A DNA stretch of 64,000 nucleotides, from contig OX596335.1 in NCBI GenBank assembly GCA_951394405.1, positions 1,364,001 to 1,428,000 of the forward strand, read 5' to 3'. The notes below the pieces were generated by a model. That model saw only the letters and a program-made list of their open reading frames with translations, did not search any database and was not told where the DNA came from. Positions 1 through 10,762 of the stretch are shown here, in pieces; position 1 is the stretch's first letter, and the number at the start of each line of letters is the position of its first letter. This stretch comes from Coprinellus micaceus. Taxonomy: Eukaryota > Basidiomycota > Agaricomycetes > Agaricales > Psathyrellaceae. Made by a program: the position numbers and the translations under genes.

Positions 1-352
1 CCTCAAACTCCTCTGGGGCTTCAGCTGGTTGACACCCTGGCGGACGGGCTTGCCGAAGGTAGCGCCCTTGGGAACGGGCTTCTTGCGGTTACCGCGGCGG
101 ACACGGACACGGTAGATAACGTATCCCTGCTTGGCCTTGTAGCCGAGGCGGCGGGCCTTGTCGGGGCGGGAGGGGCGGGAGGCACGGTGGATGACGTTCA
201 GTTGGCGGAACTCCCAGCAGCTTTCGAACGATCTCAGCAATCCCATCTCAGCCAAAGGAGAGCTTTGCAACACACCGAACGCGGAGGAGGAAGCGGAGGA
301 CATCCGACTGCTTCTTTTTGTAGAGCTCCCCAATGTACTTGTACGCGCCCAT
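1..352 (-). CDS. RPL15: 60S ribosomal protein L15 (eL15), N-terminal part
   Basis: This is a structural protein of the large cytosolic ribosomal subunit. The start codon is at 352 and the protein opens with [17 protein letters not shown], which is diagnostic for eL15. Exon 1 runs 352-276, a 55 nt GT-AG intron occupies 275-221, and exon 2 resumes in frame with [21 protein letters not shown] and continues to [12 protein letters not shown] at base 1. The window therefore holds roughly the first 100 of about 204 residues and the rest lies to the left. The reading frame also extends upstream of 352, but those residues are not part of the family and are interrupted by a probable leader intron at 357-409. 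The identification is secure; only the 3' half is missing. Confidence 0.96.
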
Positions 353-356
353 CTTG

Positions 357-409
357 CTGGCAACGAACCTGATTAGCGTCCTGGACGAGCAGCACGACGA
401 CACACTCAC
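357..409 (-). other. Probable 5'UTR leader intron of RPL15
   Basis: On the minus strand a strong donor (GTGAGTG, starting at 409) and an acceptor ending in GCCAG at 357 enclose 53 nt. Exon 1 would then start only 4 nt before the ATG. This is inferred from splice consensus only. Confidence 0.5.
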
Positions 410-739
410 CTTGCTTGAGGTCTTCAGGGTCGGGGCCAAATCGCGGCCACAGCAGCCACCGCCCAAGTACTGTGCAGTTCTTCGGCAAGTTCCGAGCTCA
501 GCACCCGATTTGGACATCCATTCGATCAATTTATCAAGATCGCTTCAACGCGTCCGCTCCATTCTTTCTTCCCCGACGTGAGGACGATGCAAATACGCCT
601 GGGGAATGCTGGACGACAGGACTAGAGCTTCCCAGCGTTCCGAGAAATGTGCTATTGTAGCCTGTATAGTCATTACTAGGGCGAACCCCGACCCGATTCA
701 CAAGTAATGTAGAGTCCAAGTCATACATATTTTCAACAT
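410..739. other. Intergenic: RPL15 upstream region and MFS 3' flank
   Basis: No coding sequence was recognised. It should hold the RPL15 promoter and the 3'UTR of the MFS gene, both transcribed leftward. Confidence 0.5.
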
Positions 740-2875
740 TCAATGCCCCCCGCTTCTCCTCAACTTGAACCAAGCCGTTCCCAAGAACATTATCCAGGCA
801 GAAGCAATGAGGATGATGCAGAGCACCGTCATGATCTTTCCCCTCCGAATCGCCCTCCTCGCGTGCATGCCGTCTCGTAGCGACAACACCGACGATCGCG
901 GTCGAAGCTGGGCATTGCCCTGTTGCAGCAGGGGTTCAGTTTCCGAGACCTCGCTTGGCCGTGGTTCCGGACTATGGTCGTCTGGCGGTGGATGCCCGTG
1001 CAGTTCCTGGTGGTGTCGATGCATGTGGGGGTTCTGGTTCTGGAAGTACCCCAGTGAGGCGATGCTCAGGAATTGGGCGACGTTGAGGATAACGAAGCTG
1101 TTCAGTAGGAGTTGCATGGCCGCTTTGCTGATCGAGCTTCCCGGTTTGTGTGCACCATCGAGGACAAGGCCTGCGGCCGTCTGGAATAATGTGGACCCGG
1201 TTTGTTCGAGCTGTAACGCAAGAGGATGAGCCCAGGAGCATTCTACAATGCAACAATCAAACAAACGCTCTTGTGCACGCCGAGTGCAGTGGACACATAT
1301 TTGGAGGGGACTATCCGTGGCACAATGACAGCCAAAAGCACTACATTTTCGAAGGTGATTAAAGAGGCTTGAAAGAGGAGAGTGAAACATACGCGGTGAC
1401 ATTCCATGACCGAGAGCATACGAGATGATAGCTGGTACTGGGGTCTTCGTGGACCCTGGGGGTAGGGCCAACCAGACATAAGCTAGGCACGTCAAGAACG
1501 ACGTGCAACAGAGGATGTCTGTCACAATGGACCTTCGCTTGATACTATCCACCAAGAATCCACACTACGGGAAGGGGTCAGTAACCAGTGCAGGGGTTGC
1601 TTTCCGTTGAACGTACCAGGGGGTATAGTATTATTGGTCCCACCAACAAATACGAAGCCTGTTTCGCGGCAGCGTCTTCGGACAACCCATATCGGTTTTC
1701 AATGAGATTCCTGCGCACACTCTTTAGCATGGGTTCAATGGATATATTGAGGCTCACTCACGGCGCAAGGTGGATGAACGGTGTCCATATCATCCCACAC
1801 AACACATTCAAAGTCACATACGCCCAAAACGCATCCCCCAATTTCACGACATGCCGAAGATCGACGTATCTCTTCTTCGCGACCTTCTCCAAAGCCTGAG
1901 CCTCAGAGATATCCACATTGGCTCTGCGCTCCGCCTCATCATGGATGTCAGGCGCCTCTAGCTCCGCCCCAGCGCCATCCACGAGCCACTTGGACGAAGC
2001 GAGATATATCAGGTTGACTGCGAAAGAGAGGCCAGCAAGGGAGGTCGCCACATAGAATGGTGCCCGTTGACCAAAACGCTCCGTGAGCGGGTACGAGGTA
2101 GACGCCGCCACGAAAGAAGCCCCTTTCCCGGCGACCAGGCCAAGCGCCATGGACAATCCGAGTCCATGCGACTTGAAGAAGCGAACAATGATTGTCTCTT
2201 GGACGACTGAGAGGGGGCTGAGGCCAATTCCAAAGACGAAGAGCCCAAAGACCATGAGTCGGACATCCCCCCAGATATCGCCGATGAGCAAAATGAGTTG
2301 ACCTGTGGGTCGGGACCGTATGTCGGTCGAGGAACATGAAATTGAGAATCAAGGTGGATGCTCACCCAGAAAGATGATCCCTGTTGCGACAATGCTCGTC
2401 ACCGTCGTCCCCAGCCTACTTGCAAGCACACCACCCACTAACGGAGTCCAAGTGCTGTTCAACGTATAAGCCGCGATTAGCAGCCCAAACTGCGCATGAG
2501 ACGTCCCGATTTCGCGCTGCAGCCTGCTCTTCAGTGGTCCTAGTATATAGTTCGCACTACCGACAGAGGGTTAGTGCAGGTGCAAGACATGTCTGGTCGG
2601 ACGTACTAATGGCTCCCTATGCTCAAGCTGCATGTGCAGACAAGTGCGATGGCCCTAATCAGCTTGGCCCTTCGCTTGGCTTCTTTCAGCCTCGCCCCTG
2701 ATAGGTGCTGTCGGTTCACGAGGAGGTCCTCGACAGTGACGTTCCCTTCATCATACGCGACGACCTCGTCTCCGGAGTTGCACGACTCTTCTTCCGCTTG
2801 GAGGAGCTCGTTGCAGGCAGCGCGTCGAAATGTTGAGTCACGGTCAGACGACCTTGCTCTTGAACTGCTGGCCAT
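740..2875 (-). CDS. Major facilitator superfamily transporter (MFSD1-like)
   Basis: This is a polytopic membrane transporter; the substrate cannot be read from the sequence. The start at 2875 opens an acidic cytosolic N-terminus (MASSSRARSSDR). At least six short introns were traced, and the joins recover NYILGPLKSRLQREIG, LGQLILLIGDIWGD, a central core with GIGLSPLSVVQETIIVRFF and GLGLSMALGLVAGKGASF, then a cytosolic loop, then NLIENRYGLSEDAAAKQASY and VPRIVPSKYVSTALGVHKS. The protein ends with a His-rich loop and a last hydrophobic helix. The pattern of VVQETIIVRFF in the first half and a conserved P-K-Y-V-S-T-x-L-G-x-H-K-S motif in the second half resembles the MFSD1-like branch of MFS. 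It is tandem with the next gene upstream, with about 0.5 kb between them. The family is sure; the subfamily is moderately sure. Confidence 0.85.
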
Positions 2876-3351
2876 CCTTCAAGTATCCCTTGACGAGCCA
2901 AAAGACTGGGTTGTGGTGTCGTTCGATAAGGGAATTACGAAGGTGGAGAACGGCGCAGTGGCCCCGGGTGTCTTCGTCCTTGTTATTTTAACTAAGTTTG
3001 TGGCGAGTCACCTTGAGAGCGCCACCCCACCCCATTCACTGCGCGAGGGCAGTGCACAAATGTAAGGAGGAAACGAGGAAAGGGGGAGGAAGGAAGGGGG
3101 ACATACGGACGCCGTAAGCGCTGGGTGCAACCCCGACGACGCGGCTGCTGAGCTGGACCAGGCGTGCTCTGGCCCCGCAAGCATTTTTATCTAGGCGATC
3201 TCATGCGGCTATCTGATATGGCCGGCAGGATGTCAAAGCAAGCGGCGCGAAGGTGTCAGAGCCTCATACACCCCTGAATACACACGAAAAAAAGGCATGA
3301 TTGAAGCGTATACTACTATACATACACTGAAGACCAGCTTCAAAGGGATGC
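2876..3351. other. Intergenic, MFS promoter region
   Basis: No gene seen. It separates two leftward genes. Confidence 0.5.
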
Positions 3352-4065
3352 TCAAACAAGTCTCGCCGCGCTATCAGTTGCGCTCTTCGATATCTTTCTC
3401 GTCGCGTATATCCAGAAACACGTCGCGAACATCGCCAAAAGGCAAATACCAAACTCTGACCAGGCCAGGGCTTCGACTGTCAGGGACTGACGGCATCTGT
3501 GTCAACCAGGCGTAAATGAGGTGTGTAGTAAATTAGTATTGGATGCGAAGATCAGGGGAAATAGGCGCCCACGCACCGAGAGATGATCGGGTGGCCGGCG
3601 CAGTTCCCTCCTGTTCTTGTAACGTGCATCACACCCGCCGCAACTCCCTGCGAAGCTGAGTCATCACCGAGAAAGAGGGAGGATGTTGGAGGCGTACCCA
3701 GAGGATAGACGTGGACAATAACCAAGCGACCGAGCTTGCAATATTTGCCAGGAAGTGCGAAGCACGGTCAAAGTACCACATGATGTATGATGCACCGAAT
3801 ATCATCGTCCATGTCGAGGCAAAACAATGGAGTCCCAGTCTAAAACGCAGCCACGCCGTACGAGGAGAAGGTTACGAGCTCTTCAATATCAGTCAGGAGA
3901 TGCAACGATAGAGCCCACTCACAGTGCATGATACCGCGTACTCGGCCATGATTTAGTCTCGATCCCGGCGTTGATGAGAAAGGCAGTGAGACCCAGGTCT
4001 GCCATGGCAGCCAGAGTCATCGTCGCGAAGAGGACTGGGTGGTAGTGGACCTCGACGTAAGGCAT
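3352..4065 (-). CDS. Small four-helix membrane protein, MARVEL-like
   Basis: This is a predicted membrane protein of about 160 residues with four hydrophobic segments and is of a kind common in Agaricomycetes; its function is unknown. The start at 4065 gives MPYVEVHYHPVLFATMTLAAM, followed by helix 1 and the loop ETKSWPSTRYHA. Joining across three introns restores helix 2 (FASTWTMIFGASYIMWY), a loop with FDRASHFLANIASS, helix 3 (WLLSTSILW), a conserved luminal stretch (GVAAGVMHVTRTGGNCAG and SRCRQSLTVEALAW) and helix 4 ending at SAARLV. Every join keeps frame, which supports a functional gene. A TATA-like element (CATATATAG) lies about 170 nt upstream. MARVEL membership is an inference from topology and length. 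Confidence 0.8.
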
Positions 4066-4927
4066 TTTTTTCGTTTCGCGTCGTTCTTCGAGTCGTAATG
4101 GTCGTTTTAGGGGGTCGTGGGTGTCAACGTCTCCTGGACGCCGTAGAGAGGGTGAAGGAAGCAGAAGGTGCGGGTGTCGAGAACGAAAGGCGACAAGCGT
4201 TATGAAGGCAGAGCCTCCCGGGAGAGTCAACCCTATATATGTAGGCCGGTGCCTACACCACGCCTTCTACACTCCCGAGGCAATCAACATTGACGCTGAC
4301 TTTGCCGGTTGAACATGAGGCTGGAACCTCCGGCCAGACGTTGGCTGCGGACATGCTAAATGTGGACTAGCCACAGGAAGACGGAGGTTGTTCATATGAT
4401 GAAGCACAAATGTTTGCAGACACCCGAGGATCAGTCACCTTGTAACTTGTCGCAAACTTGAAGGACCGCGCCCCATGAGGCCGGCGACTCTCAGCGTTGT
4501 TTTTTCATGAAAAAGCAAAAGGACTGTGGCACGGTTTATACTTCAGCCATAATGAACAGGAAATGGCTTTGAAAACGCACCCTTGTGGACAAGGAAAGCT
4601 TGGAATCACTGTGACGATCTTAGGCCCTAAGTTCTGGCCATGAAGCCGCGAAATAGGTAAGTTTTGGCAACACGTGTGAACAACGAGGCCAGAAATCACA
4701 TATAAGGTTATACCTCTGGCGGTCGTCGCGAGTCAGGCAGCAAACGAGATTGAGGTTAAGGACGCAAACAGCAGTATATCATCAACGCACAAGTCCGTAT
4801 GGGAAAATAAATGTGGGTTTAGTGGTTATTTAACAAACGCTCGTTGTGCCACAGACCAGAAGGGACGAAACCATCTCTACCTGAAGAACAGCAGCTAGAG
4901 AAGGGAGAGAATGTCCGTTCCAAGTTG
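4066..4927. other. Long intergenic region upstream of the membrane protein
   Basis: Apart from a TATA-like element near 4233-4241 for the leftward gene at 4065, nothing codes convincingly here. The right end runs into the hairpin array. Confidence 0.4.
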
Positions 4928-5124
4928 ATCGATGCGACATCGATGGGGGACAGCGTCCCCCGATCGCGTTAGACGCGATCCAATCGGCTATCCTGTAACA
5001 GGATGCTAGTGATCGTCCCAAGGACATCAGAGCCAACGGTTCCCGATGACTCTTTGAATATATCTCGTTTGAGATATGGATAACCAAACCACCCTTTGGG
5101 GTGGTAGGCCTCGTTTCACGAGGC
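4928..5124. repeat. Array of eight small perfect hairpins in the MYG1 3' flank
   Basis: Eight perfect inverted repeats lie in 197 nt: 4928-4944, 4945-4961, 4962-4980, 4990-5004, 5015-5025, 5060-5077, 5088-5105 and 5108-5124. Six have 7 bp stems, one 6 bp and one 4 bp. Loops are 3-5 nt. The first three abut with no spacer. The stems differ in sequence, so this is not a tandem repeat or a CRISPR array. The array begins 64 nt past the MYG1 stop, so it probably lies in the MYG1 3'UTR. One minus-strand frame stays open through the whole array and stops at 4830. The function is unknown. Confidence 0.75.
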
Positions 5125-5188
5125 TCAACAGAGACAGAGAAGTGAGAATGGCCGAAACCGCTGTGGTTTGTGAATGGGTTCAGGGCGA

Positions 5189-6507
5189 TTAGATCTCCAA
5201 AGCCTTCTTCGCCATGGTCAAGGCGCCTTCCTTGTTCTTGTTGCCTAAATCGCGATACCTTTAGCGTCCCAGACCGTCCACATAGACGGAATCATACCTC
5301 CAATAAAGCCGCTAGCGTGAACGAAGATGCCACCAGGAATACCGCTGAGCTCAGAGAGGGCATCGTCCCTGACGCCCCTCCAGGGCTCAGGCAACGCCTT
5401 CCTACTCTCGAAGCTATGAGGAGAGACGGGGACAGCTTGGATGCGCCAGTTTCCGCCGCTCTCATCGGGGTAGACAATGTAAGTCGCAGCCCCTTCCTCG
5501 ATGCCCGAGTTCGCGTCCTTCTCCAAATCGAAGAGGTGCTCCTAGATGCCATCCAATCCGTAATTAGCCTCTTCGAACGTTTTTGTAGGAATTCGGATGG
5601 CGCTCACCTTCCAGGGAACGAACTTTTCAAACAAGAGGACCTTTCCAGTGGGGTCGGCAGTCTCCTTGCTCGTCTTCACGAGTTCTTTAACCAAGTCGCG
5701 CGCGGGCAGCCAACTAGTTGCGTAGAATTCCAGCTGTTCCATGAACTCCCCGCCGGCAAGGGCAGAGGCGGCCTTGAACTTCTCGTCGAGGATGGCATTG
5801 GAGATGGGTTCATTCCACTTGGGGTTGAGCCGCCCCACGCGGGAGGAGAGGTCGGTGCGGTTACGATACTTGGGTTCAATGTCCTTGGAGTACTGGGAGA
5901 TTCCGTTGTCGATAGCGTCGATAGCTTCAACGAAGTCGCGATATAGGAGAGAGTAAATGTATGCAACATTGGAGTCCTCGACGGGGACACCGAGTTTCTT
6001 GGCGACGATTTCGTGGCCGAAGTGCCTTATCGATAGTGGTCAGAGAAGGGGAGAATAAAGATGTATAGAAGGGCTCACTTGTAGACCAAACCAGCAGAGC
6101 TCAACTTGGTGTTGAAGCCCAAACCGAGGACCTCCTCGAAGCCACGCTGGTGGTGGTCGAAGAGGTTCTTGGAGGCGTCGTAGACAGCACCGACATCGAC
6201 AACGATATCGCACTCGCCCAGAACGGCAGGGTCGCGAGAACGGACGACACCTGAGAAGGACGACATTTTTAGCTCGCCACAGACCCGATCCAGCTTGAAA
6301 GCACTGACCAGCGTCGCGGTAGGTGTCGGTCAACTTGAGCATGTATACCGCAAGGGCCTCATCGCAATGGAAGGTGCCGCTGTGAGTTCCAATAACCTGC
6401 TCTCTCCTCAGCCCCAGGAACTGCTGGAAACACCGTCACAGTGCACGCACCTTGTTTGTCATTTTCTGTCGTTTTGCTTGAGGAGATTCGGTAGCAGGGG
6501 TGGTCAT
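5189..6507 (-). CDS. MYG1: MYG1-family exonuclease (UPF0160, DHH-like)
   Basis: In animals MYG1 is a 3'-5' RNA exonuclease acting in nucleus and mitochondria; the yeast homologue is the same family. The start at 6507 gives [15 protein letters not shown]. After the first intron comes the metal-binding motif [14 protein letters not shown], followed by [19 protein letters not shown] and [12 protein letters not shown], the DHH motif. Later exons give [14 protein letters not shown], the body with [12 protein letters not shown], and a C-terminus with [20 protein letters not shown] and [19 protein letters not shown], ending in KKALEI. All family landmarks are in order and in frame, so the gene looks intact. 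Length (about 370 residues) is normal. No clear N-terminal presequence is visible. The 3' flank carries the hairpin array. Confidence 0.94.
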
Positions 6508-6877
6508 TCGCTTGAATAGGCTGTGAAGGGCAGAACGAGGAGGTGGACGGAGGTAAAGAGATGGGCGTGGCAAAGCGAAGAAACCAGTGAGAGCTCGAGG
6601 ATTGAGCATATCCGGCGATCGCCGTTTCTATTGGTCGTTCAATCAGGGAAAGGGTGTCAAAGCAATTACGACACTGCGCCACAAAACACAATTTTATGAC
6701 AACAAGATAGCGAGGAGAATACGTTACTACTAGAAGGATAGAATACTGGGGGAACGACTAGGTATGCGAGGTATGATGGTCCTGAAACTAAATGCCTGAT
6801 AACGAGAGGAAAGGAGAGTCTGAGCTGTCTACATGTACAGTCCGATGCTAGTGGGATAGTTCGTGAGGTCCAGGATT
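6508..6877. other. Intergenic, MYG1 upstream region
   Basis: No gene recognised between two leftward genes. Confidence 0.4.
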
Positions 6878-7468
6878 TTACATGAGGGTCATGTACGCGC
6901 CAACGGCGGCACCAGCGAGGCCAACGAGGAGGCCGTTCATCTTGATAGCTGCAGCCCCAGCAATGTAGCTGTCGTCTGGCCCATACACGCCATTTTGACC
7001 AGTAGCTCCTGGCAGGGGTGCTCCGTCGACACCTGCTCCTCCTGCGTCGACGCCACTCGTCGGTGCGGTCGACAGGGGCTTCGTCGACGTCGAGGTAGTG
7101 GAGGCGGAGCTCGGTTGGATGACTGAGGTGATCGTCAGGACAGTGGAGCGAGTGCTTCTGAGAGTCGAGCCATCCGTGGTGTACGTGATCTCAGAGAGCG
7201 ATGTGGTGGTGAAGACAGTGGTAACGGGCCCCGTCGCTGCTGATGTCGCTCCAGACTGCGTTCCTGAGGAAGTGTTCGAGCCAGACTGGGAACCACTGGT
7301 GTTGGAGGCCGAGGTATTCGAGTTCGTGTTTGAGGCCGACCTCGTTGTTGTGCCGGTGGAATCCTACGCGTGTCAGACAATACTCGTCTCCACACCGGGT
7401 GTGTATCTTACCTGGGCCAGAACAGCGAGAGGAAGGAGGGCGAGGAGCAGAGGCAGCCTCGGGTACAT
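6878..7468 (-). CDS. Secreted Ser/Thr-rich protein, probable GPI anchor
   Basis: This is a predicted cell-surface protein of about 180 residues. The start at 7468 opens a classic signal peptide (MYPRLPLLLALLPLAVLAQ). One intron at the signal-peptide boundary is followed by DSTGTTTRSASNTNSNTS and a long Ser/Thr/Gly/Asn-rich stretch that would be heavily O-glycosylated. A short patch (TTVFTTTSLSEITYTTDG) resembles the beta-strand repeats of fungal mannoproteins. The C-terminus (GLLVGLAGAAVGAYMTLM) is a hydrophobic tail typical of a GPI-attachment signal. No enzymatic domain is present. The start codon is only 63 nt from that of the divergent gene to its right. Confidence 0.8.
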
Positions 7469-7531
7469 GGTGGTGGGAGACAAGAAAGCTGGATCGTTAC
7501 ATAAGGGCTCGCCTCTCTTGTCCGGATCGTG
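7469..7531. promoter_or_regulatory. 63 bp divergent intergenic region
   Basis: This is all that separates the start codons of two divergent genes. No TATA box is evident. Promoter elements must either overlap the coding regions or be shared. Confidence 0.5.
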
Positions 7532-8871
7532 ATGGACCCCTCTCCAATTGAACCAGCCACCGTCAGTCTCGTCCTCAGCTACCTCGTCCCTCTCGATGCC
7601 CCTCTCCCTCCCCACCTCATCTCCAGGCCCCTGCTCCAGCGACACCATTTTCTGTCCCTGACAATCGACAACCCCCGGGGTTACCTCGCATGGCCAGCTG
7701 ACAACGGCCAAGACGCAGATGCCGTCGCACAGCTTCTCTCCGGAGAAGCCCAACTTCGGAATCCTCACGATCTCGGGCTCAACGTGCGCTACTTAGCGGA
7801 CGAGGAGTCGCTTCAGGCGCATGTTCACATTAGAACAGATCCCGCCAACAGAAAATCCCATCGTGACCCGGGTGGCCAATCTGGAGTCGAAGGAGCTCCG
7901 ACGCCTGCGTTCCGCCTTATATTCCACTGGGACCCGACTGACGGTTGGCAATACCATAACACCGCTCTCATGCCCTTCCCACGCGATTCCTACCCCACAA
8001 TCTCGGACGCCTACGCTGCGTTCAGGTCGCCCAACGACTTCCTCGCCGAGCCCAACTACCCCGCGGTCACTATCGCCGGGGCGGACGACGACGATGGGTA
8101 CTGGGATTCGTACGGTCAGGAAGTCGACGATGGGGCCGATGAACCAGGTGCAAAACATGCAAAGGCTCACCCAGATCCCAACTCCGAGGATGCCTATTGG
8201 GCTCGTTATTCGTCGATTCACGGTATGTCGCGGTTTCACTCCTCATCATGCAAAGCTAATAGTTGTTCATCGTCACAGGCAGTGCCGACTCAACTATCCC
8301 TTCACCCATGCCCGTAAAACGTAACGCAGATGGCACCCAGACCCACGCTGGAGCAGATCGCATCTTCATCCCAAGTTCAGACCTCGTTCCTAATCTCTCC
8401 AACGACGAGCCCTACAACCCCCTCGAACCACCATCTCCTGAAGCCCTCCACGAACGGCTCTCCAACCTGCCCATTCGCCCTGAGAGCCCTCCGTTCGAAG
8501 AAGACAACTCTTCCGACTCGGACGACGGTGCATCCCCCACAGACACTGTGCAGCCTTCGCTGGAGCCCGAGTTCAGCACTCCCCCTGATGCTCCTGAGGG
8601 GGACAAAGGCCTCCTATCAACTGCAGAGTCCCAGCAATACGTCCTGGTCGATGAACCGCAATCCAGTCCCGTTCCATCAGACCCATCTACTAGCACCATC
8701 ACGACAAGCAGCGAAGTCGACGGTGCCCTCCAACAAACCATCCAAGGCCTCTATCGTCTTTGGAAACTTCAGCAAGGACAACGGAGCCCCGGATCGCAGC
8801 TCCAAGCCGACAGCGACACGGACAAAGAGACGTTCCTCACCCTGGTCCGCCGGGCCATCGAAGAGCCGTAG
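7532..8871 (+). CDS. Uncharacterised acidic basidiomycete protein
   Basis: I do not recognise a named domain. A GTG precedes the ATG at 7532, which gives MDPSPIEPATVSLVLSYL. One intron near 8223-8278 joins YSSIHG to SADSTIPSP. Two ordered segments are visible: an N-terminal part with HHFLSLTIDNPRGYLAWP and HWDPTDGWQYHNTALMPFP, and a C-terminal helix (QTIQGLYRLWKLQQ) near the end. Between them is an acidic, Pro/Ser-rich disordered middle with DDDDGYWDSYGQ and DAYWARYSS repeats. The layout suggests a soluble scaffold or regulatory protein. Residues coded at about 7830-7920 look out of character (Gly/Pro-rich) while the +1 frame looks protein-like there, so a missed intron or indel is possible. 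Confidence 0.72.
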
Positions 8872-9734
8872 CCAACCGTACCCGCTTCAGAACGTACCGG
8901 AAAGGCGGGGAAACGGCAGAAATGATGTTCGTTTAACCGCGATGGTGCCGTGGGGTAATGCGGAGGGCTTCAACCTTCGAATCTCCATCCATCTTCAGTC
9001 CTCTTTTCTGATGGTCGTGTACCCTTCACCCATCTGGACTTTCATCTAGGTTATCCTAGGTGACTTATCTCTTTCATTCTGTTCACTATCGCACTCAGGC
9101 TCTATTACGCACAAGCACATCTTCATCCTCATCTGTTGGTCATTTCAATCCAAAGTCTGCAATTGCATGTACCCAGTGCCCGACTGCCATCGAAGCGAAG
9201 TCACAATGTATTTCTAGCGTTGTACCCCTACATGAGTTGACCAAAATGAAATGTTACTACTGCTAAACGCTACATGTGACTGCCTAGATAAACAAAGAAC
9301 GCTTCTAGGAGAAGGGAAAGGTTCGTGCTACCGAAGACACGGCCGTGCAATAGAGACAACGTATACACAAGAAGAACCCACAGTATCCGAAGGAGAGAGG
9401 ATCGGGTATAAATGGGAAAGAGAGACGAGTGAAGTGGGTAGTAAGGAGGGCGACGGTGGAAAGCGTGATGGGGTGTATACGAGGGCGGATGGATGGAAGG
9501 GAGGGAGGAGGAATGCAGGGAAGGAATAGGAACGCGTGGTGCAAAAACCTCGGATCTATCTCGCAGAGTCCAGGAGGGGGGCTCGTCTAGGTCTGCCTGG
9601 AAAAGAGTAAGTGTAGGGAAGCATTCAACTGGGAAGGCTTGAATGAAGGGCAGTTACGGGTAGTAACTATGTAGAAAGACCTGATGGGTAGCTAGCTTCC
9701 AATGAATTCAAAGGAGAAGGTGCAAAGGAGGGCC
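8872..9734. other. Convergent intergenic region
   Basis: This 0.86 kb lies between two gene 3' ends. A purine-rich stretch occurs near 9380-9530. No coding or RNA gene was recognised. Confidence 0.4.
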
Positions 9735-10762
9735 TCAGTGCATCACAACGATCCCACCCATCTGGATCAAAGCAAACATAGCCTGCTCAATCGTCCCAGT
9801 CGGAATAGCGACCGCTGGAGCAGAGCTTGAAGCCGCGGCAGCACTGGACGTGCTCGAAGCCTCAGTGCTGGTTGTAGGTTCAGCCGAGGAAATAGTCGAA
9901 GTCGTGGTTTTGGTGCGCGATTTTGAAGTGGACGTAGTGGACGGTGTTGGGGTGGGAGTAGGCGTCGGGGTAGGCGTAGGAGTGGGCTTAGGGGTCTCTT
10001 TGGAAGTTGTAGGCTTTGACTCGGGGGCGCTACCGAAAGACCACGAGCCATAAAGCGTCCCGGCACCAAGGTTGGATTCAAAGTGCTGGAAGAGGCCACT
10101 AGTGAAGTCAAGGGCTCCATATGGGCATTCGACGCACTGCCAAGAGAAATTTTAAGCGCCCCGTGGCGGCAACGACATGGAGTAGAGAGAAGCGATTGAC
10201 GTACTCTGTCAACGACCGTAGCACTAGCTGATTTTCCGCCTATGGTGATGGTAATCCTTTCACCACAGTGAGAACCTCCATCCCATTGCTAGAGAAACCG
10301 TATGCAGTGAGTTCGGGGTGCCTTGGGGGTAACAAAACCCGAGGAACAACATACGGGAGTATTGATAGCGACGACCTGAATGGAGGCAATTCGTATGAGT
10401 ATACGAGTATGGTAGGGATCGACAGGGCACAATAACTCACGTAGTCACTGTCGACGTTGTATCCACCACAAGCACCTCTGAACGACACGCCAGTGAATCG
10501 AATTCAGTACGACGTCAAACTGACAAAACGTTCACGAGACTCACAACCCGGTCTTGAAATAAGTAAACCGCGAGCCTCCTTGCCTCCTCTCCACCGTAGT
10601 CTCCAGACGATTAGGGCCATGGCGCCTCTTCAAGGCAGCAACTTCGTGACTTCCCCCACCCGCCTGAACACCGGGTACCACCTTCGAAACGAGTGCAACA
10701 GCAAAAAGAGTGACAAGAGCAGCGAGCTTGAAGGAGCGACGGGGATTAAACGATTGGAACAT
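9735..10762 (-). CDS. Secreted RlpA/expansin-like double-psi beta-barrel protein
   Basis: This is an extracellular protein of the DPBB family, which in fungi includes loosenin-like and Barwin-like wall-modifying proteins. The start at 10762 gives a basic N-terminus and a hydrophobic signal segment (LAALVTLFAVALVSKVV). Four introns join cleanly to give GACGGYNVDSDYVVAINTPQ, WDGGSHCGERITITIGGKS, SATVVDRCVECPYGALDFT and GLFQHF, with the conserved Asp of the VVDRC motif and paired cysteines. After the barrel comes a long Pro-Thr repeat (about 9945-9995) and a Ser/Thr tail ending in a hydrophobic segment (IEQAMFALIQMGGIVVMH), which may be a GPI signal. It probably acts in the cell wall or on plant polysaccharides, without glycosidase activity. 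The Asp is the only catalytic-type residue seen. Confidence 0.88.

Noticed and set aside
4928..5124. Hairpin array as a CRISPR, MITE or tandem repeat
   Set aside because: The stems differ in sequence, there are no equal spacers, no flanking terminal repeats and no direct duplication.
5170..5946. Long plus-strand ORF of 258 residues
   Set aside because: It is antisense to MYG1, whose motifs are unmistakable; it shows no protein features.
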